A stretch of DNA of 64,000 nucleotides, from NCBI RefSeq assembly GCF_000758305.1, contig NZ_CP009458.1:3286001-3350000 (forward strand), read 5' to 3'. The first letter of the stretch is position 1; every line of letters begins with the position of its first letter. Below the pieces are notes generated by a model. It was given only the letters and a program-made list of their open reading frames with translations. It ran no database searches and had not been told where the DNA came from. Origin of the DNA: Cedecea neteri. Its GTDB lineage: Bacteria > Pseudomonadota > Gammaproteobacteria > Enterobacterales > Enterobacteriaceae. A program made the position numbers and the translations under genes. This document shows positions 1-8,186 of the stretch, piece after piece.

Positions 1-93
1 GATTTTATGCTTTTACGTGAAGCATTGCTTAAAACGCCCAAAATACAGGTTAGTGCCTCACTTTCAGCTTTTGGTACAGTGCAGGTATACTGA
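1..93 (+). CDS. 3' end of an unidentified gene (truncated by window edge)
   Basis: Reading frame open from base 1 to the TGA at 91-93. The visible tail is about 30 residues and ends in ...AFGTVQVY. The stop overlaps the ATG of the next gene (TGATG), so the two are probably translationally coupled. The tail is too short to assign a family. Coupling to a small two-helix membrane protein in AT-rich DNA resembles a toxin C-terminus followed by its immunity gene, but this is inference. An ATG at base 7 could also make it a very short ORF. Confidence 0.35.
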   Translation, partial: DFMLLREALLKTPKIQVSASLSAFGTVQVY

Positions 94-326
94 TGAAATA
101 TGTATGGATTTGGCTGAGTGAGGCTGCATTGTATTGTGTGGTCTTCGTACTGCTGTTTATTTATGGGCCTGAACGTGCAGCTTACAGTTTTGTACGGCGT
201 TTTACAGGTGTGATTTCCGGAGATACATGGGATAAATATTATTTCTTATCTTTATGTGTACTATCGCTACTCATCGTTTCGCTGGTAATTTACATCACGG
301 TATGTATTAGAAAACGTTACTTTTAA
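93..326 (+). CDS. Small two-helix membrane protein, possible immunity protein
   Basis: A 77-residue protein with hydrophobic segments at about residues 5-24 and 50-70 and a basic C-terminus (RKRYF). Between them is a soluble loop starting with the motif YGPERAAY. The ATG overlaps the stop of the preceding frame, suggesting coupled translation. The protein at 539-820 aligns with it along nearly its whole length, including the Y-x-PER-x-x-Y motif and both membrane segments, so the two are diverged tandem paralogues. I do not recognise the family. Low GC compared with the flanking core genes suggests acquisition. An inner-membrane immunity role is a guess from size, topology and duplication. Confidence 0.55.
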   Translation: MKYVWIWLSEAALYCVVFVLLFIYGPERAAYSFVRRFTGVISGDTWDKYYFLSLCVLSLLIVSLVIYITVCIRKRYF

Positions 327-357
327 GCTCTCACCAAGTCCATGTTTTTGCATCGAC

Positions 358-549
358 TTGGTTTTAGCCTTATTCTTATCGAATTGGATTTTCCTCATAT
401 ATGTGTTGATTGATGATAATAAGATGCTAGTTTTAATGTCTATAAAACAAGGGGTTTTTTATGTTAATGTTAAAAGTAAAATTGGTATTCATGACTGTGA
501 CGTAAACGTTAAAATTGTGCTTCGGACAAGGACGGTTTATGTTTTTTAA
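358..549 (+). other. Doubtful 63-codon frame between the two membrane proteins
   Basis: The stretch 327-538 separates the two paralogous membrane proteins. It holds a TTG-initiated frame whose last residues (...TRTVYVF) overlap the start of the second membrane protein, just as the tail ...FGTVQVY overlaps the start of the first. There is no clear ribosome-binding site or domain. It could be the remnant of a displaced toxin tail, or chance. Confidence 0.15.
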
Positions 550-820
550 TATCCAATATGTTAAGCCGATGCTGACATGGCTTATATTTACCGCAAGTGC
601 AGTGGCCATATATTGTGGGCTGTTTGCGTATTCGCCTGAACGTGAGTTATACATCTGGTATTCTGAAAGGAAAGGCTTTGTAGAAGAGAATGTTTGGGTT
701 GATATTTATATGTCGACTCTTTTAGCACTTACAGTACTATTGAACAGCATCTTTATATTAATAACAACGCTGGTTTATAAAAAACTAACACGTAAGAAAT
801 TTGACGATAAAGCAGGGTAG
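539..820 (+). CDS. Small two-helix membrane protein, paralogue of the first
   Basis: A 93-residue protein. The ATG at 539 is chosen because AAGGA lies at 528-532, six bases upstream; a further in-frame start at 515 lacks such a site. Hydrophobic segments at about residues 12-30 and 58-80 flank a loop with YSPERELY, matching YGPERAAY of the protein at 93-326, and a later VWVDIY matches TWDKYY. The C-terminus is lysine/arginine rich. Family unknown. A Rho-independent terminator follows. As with its paralogue, an immunity role is only suggested by size, topology and tandem duplication. Confidence 0.55.
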   Translation: MFFNIQYVKPMLTWLIFTASAVAIYCGLFAYSPERELYIWYSERKGFVEENVWVDIYMSTLLALTVLLNSIFILITTLVYKKLTRKKFDDKAG

Positions 821-841
821 CAATTTCTAAAATGCCCCCAG

Positions 842-867
842 ACCTGGCCCCCCGCCAGGTTTTTTTA
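842..867 (+). terminator. Rho-independent terminator
   Basis: Stem ACCTGG / CCAGGT around a C-rich loop, followed by a run of T residues. It lies just after the second small membrane protein and before the kup-like gene, insulating the two. Confidence 0.75.
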
Positions 868-947
868 GCCGCCCCTGGCTGAAAAATTCCCCCAACCTCT
901 ATACTTTGTCATGGCAACTGCCAGAAAAATCACAGAAAGGATTGTGC

Positions 948-2840
948 ATGACAAACCAGCCGCAGACGGCCGGCGCGGAAGCCGCCGGGACAACGCCGCA
1001 TAAATTTATCCTCGCGGGAAGCGCCCTCGGCGTGGTGTTTGGCGATATTGGCACCAGCCCGCTTTATACCCTGAAAACGGTGCTGCTGTTATCCGGCAAC
1101 AATCCCACCCCGTCGGTTATTCTGGGGCTGCTGTCGCTGATTATCTGGACGCTGATCCTTATCACCTCGGTGAAGTACGCGATGTTTGCGATGCGTATCG
1201 ACAACCACGGCGAGGGCGGCATTATGGCGCTGATGTCGCTGCTGGTGGCGAGAGACAAAGGCTCGCGCTGGGTGGTGCTGGCGGCTTTATTAGGTGCGGC
1301 GTTGATCTACGGCGACGGGGCAATTACACCAGCCATTTCAGTGCTCTCCGCCATTGAAGGGTTGAATATAATCCTGCCCGAGGCCGAAACCTGGGTGCTG
1401 CCTATTGCGGTGACGATTCTGGTGCTGCTGTTTGCCGTGCAGCCTTTCGGCACGGCTAAAATCGGTAAAGTCTTCGGGCCGATTATGGCGCTGTGGTTTA
1501 TTTCTATCGCTGGACTTGGGATTTGGGGTATTGCACAGCATCCGGCGGTGCTGCTGGCCATCAATCCCTGGTACGGGCTGCGGTTTCTCGTCTCCAATGG
1601 TTTTGTCAGTTTTATGGTGCTGGGCGGCGTGTTTCTGTGCGTCACCGGGGCGGAAGCGCTGTATGCCGACATGGGGCATTTCGGTAAAAAGCCTATCTGG
1701 ATGGCGTGGTACGGCGTGGTCTTCCCGAGCCTGCTGCTGAACTACGCGGGGCAGTCGGCGCTGATCCTTTCCGGGGCTGATATAACCCAGAATATCTTCT
1801 TCCGCCTTTGCCCACCGGCACTGCTTATCCCGCTGGTGATCCTTGCCACGCTGGCCACCATTATTGCCAGTCAGGCGATTATCACCGGGGCATTTTCGAT
1901 GACCCGGCAGGCAATACAACTGGGTTGGCTGCCGCGGCTGCGCATTCGCCAGACGGCGGCGGAGAGCTACGGGCAAATCTACATCGGCGTGATCAACTGG
2001 CTGCTGATGGGCGTCACGCTGTTCCTGACGGTATTCTTTAAATCATCCGAAAATCTGGCGGCGGCTTACGGGATTGCGGTGTCTCTTACCATGCTGATGA
2101 CCTCCGGGCTGCTATATGTGGCGATGCGCCACATCTGGCAGTGGCGACGGCTGACCAGCGCGCTGGTGGCGGGGGGCTTTTTGATTGTCGATACCAGCTT
2201 CCTGATCGCTAATCTGATCAAGGTGCTGGAGGGCGGCTATATTCCGCTGCTGCTGGCGGCCATCGTCTGTACGACGATGCTGGTCTGGCACCGTGGCGCG
2301 TCGGCAGCGTCCAACGCGGTGAATGAAAAGGTTATCGATGTGAATACCTTCTTCGCCGCGCTGAAAGAACGTGACGTGCCGCGCGTGCAGGGCTCGGCGG
2401 TGTTTCTGACCAAAACGCGTAATGGTATTCCGCCCGTGATGCGGTGGCATGTGGCGCGCAACCACGCGTTGCAGGAGCAGGTGCTTTCGCTGACCATTTC
2501 TATCATGAACGTTCCGCGCGTCCCGGCTGGGGAGAGATTGGTGATCGTGGAGCAGGCACCGAATTACTGGCGCGGTATCGCCCAGTACGGCTTTATGGAA
2601 AGGCCACACATTCCTGAATTGATGGCTAGGTTAGGGGAGATGGCGTGTGCTTTCAGCGTGGAAGATGTGACCTATTATCTGGGCCATGAAACCATCGTGG
2701 CCCGTGAGGACGGGCAGGGGATGCCAGCCTGGCAGCGTAAGTGCTTCGCGTTCATGGTGAGAAACGCCACACATGTGACGCACTATTACCGCCTGCCGAG
2801 CGACAGCGTGGTAGAGATCAGCCGTCGGATAGCGATTTAG
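948..2840 (+). CDS. KUP/HAK/KT-family potassium transporter
   Basis: A 630-residue low-affinity K+ uptake protein of the Kup family, which probably imports K+ with protons across the inner membrane. The signature GVVFGDIGTSPLYTLK is at about residues 25-40, followed by about 12 membrane helices and a soluble C-terminal domain from about residue 460. DNHGEGGIMALMSL is also a Kup hallmark. The start at 948 is preferred because AGAAAGG lies nine bases upstream; the TTG at 906 would add 14 residues. It differs enough from E. coli Kup to be probably a second, paralogous Kup. It is convergent with the TetR gene, sharing four bases at the 3' ends. Confidence 0.9.
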   Translation: MTNQPQTAGAEAAGTTPHKFILAGSALGVVFGDIGTSPLYTLKTVLLLSGNNPTPSVILGLLSLIIWTLILITSVKYAMFAMRIDNHGEGGIMALMSLLVARDKGSRWVVLAALLGAALIYGDGAITPAISVLSAIEGLNIILPEAETWVLPIAVTILVLLFAVQPFGTAKIGKVFGPIMALWFISIAGLGIWGIAQHPAVLLAINPWYGLRFLVSNGFVSFMVLGGVFLCVTGAEALYADMGHFGKKPIWMAWYGVVFPSLLLNYAGQSALILSGADITQNIFFRLCPPALLIPLVILATLATIIASQAIITGAFSMTRQAIQLGWLPRLRIRQTAAESYGQIYIGVINWLLMGVTLFLTVFFKSSENLAAAYGIAVSLTMLMTSGLLYVAMRHIWQWRRLTSALVAGGFLIVDTSFLIANLIKVLEGGYIPLLLAAIVCTTMLVWHRGASAASNAVNEKVIDVNTFFAALKERDVPRVQGSAVFLTKTRNGIPPVMRWHVARNHALQEQVLSLTISIMNVPRVPAGERLVIVEQAPNYWRGIAQYGFMERPHIPELMARLGEMACAFSVEDVTYYLGHETIVAREDGQGMPAWQRKCFAFMVRNATHVTHYYRLPSDSVVEISRRIAI

Positions 2841-3418
2841 CCAGCGCGCAGGACCAGGCGAATAAAACTGTCGATGTCGTCCAGCGCCAGCTGCCTGTCG
2901 GCGGGGGCTGAGGCGACAAGTAGTTTGTCGGCATAACCGTTTAGCAGAGCGCTGAACTGGCGCGTGGTTCTGGCGGCATCCACCGCTTTAAATACGCCAG
3001 CCGCAATGCCGTCATCGACGATATCGGCCAGCACTTTTTCCCATTTTTGCGTCATTACCAGCGCAAGCTCAGCCCATACGCTGCTGTGCGCCGCCTGGTG
3101 CCACAGCGCGCCGTAAAGCTGCCAGACAGCGTCCGGCGCGTGGGGGAGATACGTGTGGATCAAGCGTTGCAACTTATCTTCCGGGGAAAATGTGCTGGTT
3201 TCAGCGGTAAACTTGTGCAGATCGGCCATTAAAAACGCCGTCATGGCTTCGATGCAAAGCGTTTGCCAGTCGCTGAAGTAGTGGTAAATGTGGCTTCGCG
3301 AGATGCCCACCCGCTCGGTGAGTTCACGGGTGGTCACCTTCTCAATGCCTTTCTCAATGAACAGCTCAATGGCCCCGCTCAGGATTTTGCTTCTTAGCGT
3401 GTCCGGTGCTTCTTTCAT
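2837..3418 (-). CDS. TetR-family repressor of the adjacent efflux gene
   Basis: A 193-residue regulator. The first 50 residues form a TetR helix-turn-helix (TTRELTERVGISRSHIYHYF), followed by a helical ligand-binding domain. It lies 41 bp downstream of the MFS exporter on the same strand, so the two probably form an operon, or it has its own promoter in the gap. Two copies of a 16-bp palindrome in front of the MFS gene (4992-5036) are the natural operators. The arrangement recalls the SmvR/SmvA pair that controls biocide efflux in Salmonella and Klebsiella, but identity with SmvR is not established. Confidence 0.85.
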   Translation of the reverse strand: MKEAPDTLRSKILSGAIELFIEKGIEKVTTRELTERVGISRSHIYHYFSDWQTLCIEAMTAFLMADLHKFTAETSTFSPEDKLQRLIHTYLPHAPDAVWQLYGALWHQAAHSSVWAELALVMTQKWEKVLADIVDDGIAAGVFKAVDAARTTRQFSALLNGYADKLLVASAPADRQLALDDIDSFIRLVLRAG

Positions 3419-3459
3419 GACGTTTCCACGGTTATCTGAATCGCTGGTGGGGCATCTTA

Positions 3460-4965
3460 TCAGCTTTTAACATGTTGGCTGGACAGCTTTTCCGACTGGC
3501 GCAGTACATATTTCAATACCACCGTACTGACGGCGACCAGCACCGCGGCGCAAATAATCACCGTAAGATAGGCATGGCTGAAGGCGTCACGCGCCAGCTC
3601 TCTCAGCAATTCGGCGCTTGCCGTGCTCATCGAGCCTGCAAGGTGCAGGGCTTCATCCAGGCTGTCGTACGCGCTGTTCCCCGCAACCAGGCCTTCAGGC
3701 AACACCAGGCTTGCGCTGTAGACCGCAGTCATCAGTCCGCCCAGCAATGTGACACCAAGTACGCCGCCCATTTCCCATGAGACATCCTCAATCGCGGCGA
3801 CCATGCCAGCTTTTTCTTCCGGGGCATTTAGCATGATGGATGTTGATGCGGCGGTAAACGCCACGCCAAGGCCAAGTCCGATAACAAACAGCGCGGTGAG
3901 CTGTGGGGCCAGGCTGTAATCGGCCAGCAAAGCCATACCGGTCATACCCATGGCTGTTACCAGCAGGCCGAAGACCATAAGTTTGGCGCCGCCCCAGCGC
4001 GGCAGCACGACACCGGCCAGCGGTGAGGCCAGGGCCGAACCAATCGGGATAGGCAGAATCGACAACCCGGCTAACAGCGGCGTCAGGCCTAAAACAAGCT
4101 GCAGGCGCTGGGTTAGCACCAGCTCAATGCCGGTTAGTGCGATCATGGTGATAATCGCCACGCTAATGCCGCTGGCAAACATGCGGTTACGGAACAGCGA
4201 GAAATCGATCATCGGCTGGGCCGAGCGCTGTTGGCGACGGACAAACAACGTTAAAAAGACCACGCCAGCCAGCAAAGAGCCAGCCACGGTTAACCACGAG
4301 GCGTCCATCTTGCTGAGTTCCTTGAGAGCGTAAATCACGCCGACAAGGCCAAGCATAATCAGCAGCGATGCGGTGAAATCACAGGGGCGGCTGGCGTTCC
4401 CCGCATCCCGTGGGATCAGGAACCAGGCAAAAACGATAACCAGCAAGACAACCGGCACGTTAATCAGGAAGACCGATCCCCACCAGAAGTATTCCAGCAG
4501 CACGCCGCCAATAACCGGGCCAAGCGCTGCGGCGGCAGAAGCCACGGCAGACCAAATGCCGATGGCCAGCGCCCGCTCGCGCTCGTTGGTAAAGACCTGA
4601 CGCACGATGGCAAGCGTGGCTGGCATCATCATCGTGGCACCTATAGCCAGAAACACGCGTGAAGCGATCAGCAGTTCAGCCGTGGGCGAATAAGCCGCGC
4701 AGAGCGAAGCTATGCCGAACACTGGCAATCCGCACATAAACAGCAGCTTGTGACCCAGGCGGTCACTCAGCATCCCCGCGCCGGGAAGCAGGCCCGCCGC
4801 CACGAGCGGATAGGCGTTAATGATCCACAGTTTTTCAGACGCTGTAGCGTTTAAGGCCTGGGTGAGCCTGGGCAGGGCCGTGTAAAGCACCGTCATATCA
4901 ATAATGATCAGGAAAAGGGTGCTGGTCAGGATCGCCAGAATCAGCCAGCGGTTAGTGAAGCGCAT
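3460..4965 (-). CDS. MFS multidrug exporter, DHA2 (14-TM) family, SmvA-like
   Basis: A 501-residue drug:H+ antiporter with 14 predicted helices, as in SmvA/QacA-type proteins. Family landmarks are a DMTVL pattern in TM1 (residues about 22-26), GMLSDRLGHK in the first cytoplasmic loop and the antiporter motif ALGPVIGGVLLEYFWW in TM5. The start at 4965 is preferred over 5007: it has an AGAGG site about 7 bases upstream and begins MRFTNRWLI, the usual N-terminus. Substrates are probably cationic biocides or dyes, inferred from family. Expression is likely repressed by the downstream TetR protein through the upstream palindromes. Confidence 0.88.
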   Translation of the reverse strand: MRFTNRWLILAILTSTLFLIIIDMTVLYTALPRLTQALNATASEKLWIINAYPLVAAGLLPGAGMLSDRLGHKLLFMCGLPVFGIASLCAAYSPTAELLIASRVFLAIGATMMMPATLAIVRQVFTNERERALAIGIWSAVASAAAALGPVIGGVLLEYFWWGSVFLINVPVVLLVIVFAWFLIPRDAGNASRPCDFTASLLIMLGLVGVIYALKELSKMDASWLTVAGSLLAGVVFLTLFVRRQQRSAQPMIDFSLFRNRMFASGISVAIITMIALTGIELVLTQRLQLVLGLTPLLAGLSILPIPIGSALASPLAGVVLPRWGGAKLMVFGLLVTAMGMTGMALLADYSLAPQLTALFVIGLGLGVAFTAASTSIMLNAPEEKAGMVAAIEDVSWEMGGVLGVTLLGGLMTAVYSASLVLPEGLVAGNSAYDSLDEALHLAGSMSTASAELLRELARDAFSHAYLTVIICAAVLVAVSTVVLKYVLRQSEKLSSQHVKS

Positions 4966-4991
4966 GTTGAATGCCTCTAAAAAAGCCAAAT

Positions 4992-5036
4992 TTGAGCGGT
5001 TGCTCAAGCGCGAAATATACTTGAGCAGTTGCTCAA
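4992..5036 (-). promoter_or_regulatory. Duplicated TetR operator in the MFS promoter
   Basis: Two near-identical 16-bp palindromes, TTGAGCGGTTGCTCAA (4992-5007) and TTGAGCAGTTGCTCAA (5021-5036), have centres 29 bp apart. A candidate -10 (TATATT, complement of 5014-5019) lies between them. Two dyads flanking a -10 upstream of a drug exporter with a linked TetR gene is a typical repressor arrangement. Confidence 0.7.
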
Positions 5037-5153
5037 AAACAAGCTCGACATTGCTGCCTGTTTATCGGTGGTTGACTTGTTGTGAAGGGGGGGATCGCGA
5101 TAAGGTAGCCGCCTGCGAGGATATTTATTCAGATTTGAGCACAGGGCAGGGAA

Positions 5154-5768
5154 ATGAAAAAACTGATCGTGATGTTACATGGCGTAGGGAGTTCCGGGGC
5201 GGATCTCGAAGGGCTGGGGCTTTTCGTTCAGCAGGTGATGCCTGAAGTATTATATGCCTCACCTAACGGCAGCGAGCCTTTTGACGGCGGCGGCGACGCC
5301 TGGCAGTGGTTCAGTCTGGAAGGCGTAACCGTAGAAAACCGCCCGCAGCGTGTTGCCGAGGCTCGTGCCGCGTTTGATGCGAAGCTGCAGGCTATTTTTA
5401 AGCAGCATGACGTGACGCCGGGTAAAGATCAGGTCATCCTGCTGGGCTTCTCTCAGGGATCTATTATGGCCCTGGATGTCCTGGCTACCTCCCGTTTTCC
5501 ACTGGCGGGCGTGGTCGCGTTTTCCGGGCGCCTTGCTTCACCCCAACCGTACCACGTGGCGGCAGATGCTTCGGCGCTGTTGATTCATGGCATGGCGGAT
5601 CAGGTGATTCCGTGGGCTGAAAGTGAAGCGGCTGCCGCGGCGTTAATTGAAGCCGGCGCGGAAGTTGAAACGCTGTTTGAACCCGGCGTGGTGCATACCA
5701 TCAGTGCGGATGGGGTGTCGCAGGCGCTGGGGTATATTGCGGAGCGTTTTGAGTTAGATCCGGAGTGA
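5154..5768 (+). CDS. Serine hydrolase, phospholipase/carboxylesterase family
   Basis: A 204-residue cytoplasmic alpha/beta-hydrolase. HGVGSSGADLEGL near residue 9 provides the oxyanion region, GFSQGS (about residues 99-104) the nucleophilic serine, and the C-terminal HGMADQVIP and GVVHTI supply the acid and histidine. It resembles the YpfH/carboxylesterase-2 group, which cleaves short acyl esters or thioesters; the substrate is unknown. The GGGAAATG before the ATG gives a weak ribosome site. It stands alone, with a REP-like element directly after its stop. Confidence 0.82.
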   Translation: MKKLIVMLHGVGSSGADLEGLGLFVQQVMPEVLYASPNGSEPFDGGGDAWQWFSLEGVTVENRPQRVAEARAAFDAKLQAIFKQHDVTPGKDQVILLGFSQGSIMALDVLATSRFPLAGVVAFSGRLASPQPYHVAADASALLIHGMADQVIPWAESEAAAAALIEAGAEVETLFEPGVVHTISADGVSQALGYIAERFELDPE

Positions 5769-5774
5769 TTTTTT

Positions 5775-5862
5775 CCCTCACCCTAACCCTCTCCCAAAGG
5801 GAGAGGGGATAAAACATATTGCATGTGATCTTACCTCTCACCCCTTTTGGGGATAGGGGCAA
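5775..5862. repeat. REP-like palindromic element (CCCTCTCCC type)
   Basis: Contains CCCTCTCCC-AAA-GGGAGAGGG (5787-5807) preceded by CCCTCACCCTAA, and a second imperfect hairpin CCCC-TTTT-GGGG near 5840-5862. The same family occurs at 41814-42126 and 47585-47611. It lies between convergent genes, where it may also act as a bidirectional terminator. Confidence 0.65.
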
Positions 5863-5867
5863 AATCT

Positions 5868-6902
5868 TCAGGACTTACTCATATCACTCAGCAGCACCGC
5901 AATACTTTTCCCGCCTTCCGTTTGCTCCAGCGCAATCTTCACCGCAATGGTCAGTGGCACAGACAGCAGCATACCGACCGGACCAAGCAGCCAGCCCCAG
6001 AAAATTAGTGACAGGAACACCACCAGCGTCGACAGCCCAAGTCCGCGGCCCATCATGCGCGGCTCCAGAATATTGCCAAACACCAGATTAATAAGCAGAT
6101 AACCTGCGACGACAATCAGTGCCTCGTAGAGCCCGTTAAATACCAGAACCTGTATCACCGGCGGGATAGCGGCCAGTACGGAGCCGATGTTTGGAATATA
6201 GTTGAGCGCGAAGGCCAGCAGCCCCCAGATAAAGGCAAAGCGAACATCCAGGGCGGCAAGCATGCCCCAGACGACAAGCCCGGTGACGATGCTGATGGCT
6301 GTTTTGAGCACCAAATAATGGCTGACGCTGTCCAGCGCACGCTGAATAGCACCCATACCTTCTTCCGGGCGAGACATCAGTTGCTGAAGTTTGCGCGGCA
6401 ACTGAGGGACCTCAATCAGCATAAATACCACGGTGAGCAGCAGTAAAAAGATAGAGGTCATGGCGTTGGAAAGCTGGGTCAGCAGGCCGGTCACCAGCGT
6501 CATCAAGGCATTAGGGTCGACATACTTCATTAACTCATCGACGGAAACAGAGATTCCCGCTCGCTGCAGCCAGGGCTCAAGGGTTTTTAAGGGAATCACT
6601 AGCGAAGAGCGGTATTGCGGCAGGGTGCGTGCCAGTTCATTCAGCGAAGTGCCGAGATAAGCCAGCAGCAGCACCATGCTCAGAATAATGACGACAATGA
6701 CCAGGCTAATGGCCAACACGCGCGGCACCCGCAGCCGCTCAAGGCGACGAATCAACGGGTTGAGAATAACGGCAATAAATAGCGCCAGAATAAACGGCAC
6801 GATGATATCGGCTGCCGCTTTAATACCCACCAGAATAATGACCAGCATGCCCAGCATAATCACAGCTTTCAGTGCTTTAAGTGTAATAATTGGTTTTGCC
6901 AT
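5868..6902 (-). CDS. tqsA: AI-2E family transporter TqsA
   Basis: A 344-residue membrane protein, the same length as E. coli TqsA (YdgG), sharing stretches such as MAKPIITL, IIVPFILALFIAVILNPL, LNYIPNIGSVLAAIPP and GRGLGLSTLVVFLSLIFWGW. TqsA is reported to control export of the quorum signal autoinducer-2 and to affect biofilm formation. About 7-8 membrane helices have a large periplasmic or cytoplasmic loop at about residues 90-150. It is divergent from mdtJI, as in E. coli. The next E. coli neighbour, pntAB, is absent here and is replaced by the hydrolase. Confidence 0.95.
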   Translation of the reverse strand: MAKPIITLKALKAVIMLGMLVIILVGIKAAADIIVPFILALFIAVILNPLIRRLERLRVPRVLAISLVIVVIILSMVLLLAYLGTSLNELARTLPQYRSSLVIPLKTLEPWLQRAGISVSVDELMKYVDPNALMTLVTGLLTQLSNAMTSIFLLLLTVVFMLIEVPQLPRKLQQLMSRPEEGMGAIQRALDSVSHYLVLKTAISIVTGLVVWGMLAALDVRFAFIWGLLAFALNYIPNIGSVLAAIPPVIQVLVFNGLYEALIVVAGYLLINLVFGNILEPRMMGRGLGLSTLVVFLSLIFWGWLLGPVGMLLSVPLTIAVKIALEQTEGGKSIAVLLSDMSKS

Positions 6903-7155
6903 TGTGGCTGGTTCTCCAGTGTGCGGGAGGGGGAATAATACACCGCCGTTAAAATAGTCATCCCTTTATTACGTTATTTTAAACGCTAAAAACAGTTTAA
7001 TACATTGTGTTTTTACTGTCATTTATCGTAAAGGAGTGTAAAGGTCAGGCGCTAACATACCGATTTATGGTATAAAATCGTCGTGTTTAACTACCGAGGA
7101 CAATTTTCTATCCGCAACTGACGAGAAGCAACACCGCGGATAAGTTGGAAATATT

Positions 7156-7254
7156 ATGGACAATACGTTCAGCATTTCAGTCAATCAGCATCCTGTTTTT
7201 ATCACGTCTACTTCTTCACTTTCTGGTGAGCAGCACTGGCGCAACGCGCTTTAG
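7156..7254 (+). CDS. mdtU: Probable MdtU leader peptide (uORF of mdtJI)
   Basis: A 32-codon ORF (MDNTFSISVNQHP...WRNAL) lies about 110 bp before mdtJ in its long leader, with GGA at 7147-7149 as a modest ribosome site. In E. coli a uORF called mdtU sits in this position, and its translation is needed for spermidine-dependent expression of mdtJI through control of Rho termination. After the stop, the leader is pyrimidine-rich and poorly structured (7255-7350), as expected for a Rho loading region. Assignment rests on position and size; I cannot align it here. Confidence 0.6.
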   Translation: MDNTFSISVNQHPVFITSTSSLSGEQHWRNAL

Positions 7255-7362
7255 TCCCTTTCTTCTGACAATTATTCTGGTTTTTTAATTTTCCCTTGCC
7301 CGTCGTTTTGACGTCGCTTGTCGGTTTTTTGCATCTTTATTTTCTCTGTCAGGAGAGAAATC

Positions 7363-7737
7363 ATGATTTATTGGATTTTATTGGGATTAGCCATCGTTGC
7401 CGAAATTACCGGCACCTTATCAATGAAATGGTCAAGCGTTAGTGAGAGTAATATGGGTTATATTTTCATGCTGGTCATGATCGCAATTTCCTATATTTTC
7501 CTGGCGTTTTCGGTAAAAAAAATTGCCCTTGGTGTGGCCTACGCCATGTGGGAAGGTATCGGTATTCTGTTTATTACCGTCTTCAGCGTCATGTTGTTTG
7601 ATGAGTCCATTTCACCGCTAAAAATACTCGGCCTGACCACGCTGGTTGTCGGTATTGCGCTGATTAAATCGGGTACGCGAGAAAAAAAATCACGCCCGGT
7701 AATGTCTAAGAAAGGAGAACATCATGCCGTCGTTTGA
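7363..7737 (+). CDS. mdtJ: Spermidine export protein MdtJ (SMR family)
   Basis: A 124-residue four-helix small multidrug resistance protein. With MdtI it forms the heteromeric spermidine exporter of the inner membrane. E14 in TM1 (IVAEITGTLSMKW) is the family's essential carboxylate, and YAMWEGIGIL is the TM3 hallmark. The ATG at 7363 is chosen because AGGAGAGAAA lies directly upstream; the 7318 start has no such site. The 3' end overlaps mdtI by 14 bp, indicating coupling. Probably regulated by spermidine through the upstream leader ORF. Confidence 0.95.
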   Translation: MIYWILLGLAIVAEITGTLSMKWSSVSESNMGYIFMLVMIAISYIFLAFSVKKIALGVAYAMWEGIGILFITVFSVMLFDESISPLKILGLTTLVVGIALIKSGTREKKSRPVMSKKGEHHAVV

Positions 7738-8053
7738 GTGGGTACACGCCCTGTGGCTGGCGTTAGCTATTGTTCTGGAAATTGTTGCCAATATTTTTTT
7801 AAAACAATCTGATGGTTTTAAACGCCCGATATACGGCGTACTGTCCTTGCTGGCCGTCCTGGCCGCGTTCAGTGCCCTGGCTCAGGCGGTTAAAGGTATT
7901 GAGTTATCCGTAGCCTATGCGCTCTGGGGCGGGTTTGGTATTGCAGCCACCGTGGCTGCAGGTTGGATCCTCTTCGGCCAGCGCCTCAATCGCAAAGGCT
8001 GGGTCGGCATTAGCCTGCTATTGGTAGGGATGATTATTATCAAAATTGCCTGA
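7724..8053 (+). CDS. mdtI: Spermidine export protein MdtI (SMR family)
   Basis: A 109-residue SMR protein, the MdtJ partner, sharing nearly the whole sequence with E. coli MdtI: WVHALWLALAIVLEIVANIFLK at the start and YALWGGFGIAAT in TM3. The TM1 glutamate is near residue 19. AAGGAG lies eight bases upstream of the ATG, inside mdtJ. The two-gene operon ends at the hairpin at 8061-8087. Confidence 0.95.
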   Translation: MPSFEWVHALWLALAIVLEIVANIFLKQSDGFKRPIYGVLSLLAVLAAFSALAQAVKGIELSVAYALWGGFGIAATVAAGWILFGQRLNRKGWVGISLLLVGMIIIKIA

Positions 8054-8060
8054 TCCATCA

Positions 8061-8087
8061 CGCTGCCCGTTAATTATTCGGGCAGCG
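8061..8087 (+). terminator. Hairpin terminator after mdtJI
   Basis: CGCTGCCCG / CGGGCAGCG with a nine-base loop, followed by CTTTCCTC. The stem is perfect but the T tract is weak. Confidence 0.55.
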
Positions 8088-8186
8088 CTTTCCTCAGGGT
8101 GTATTACGCTTATTTTACGGTAAAAGCACTTCTATAAATCCAATGCCGAAAATATCCACGTTATTTCACTTAGAAGAGAGCTGAAA

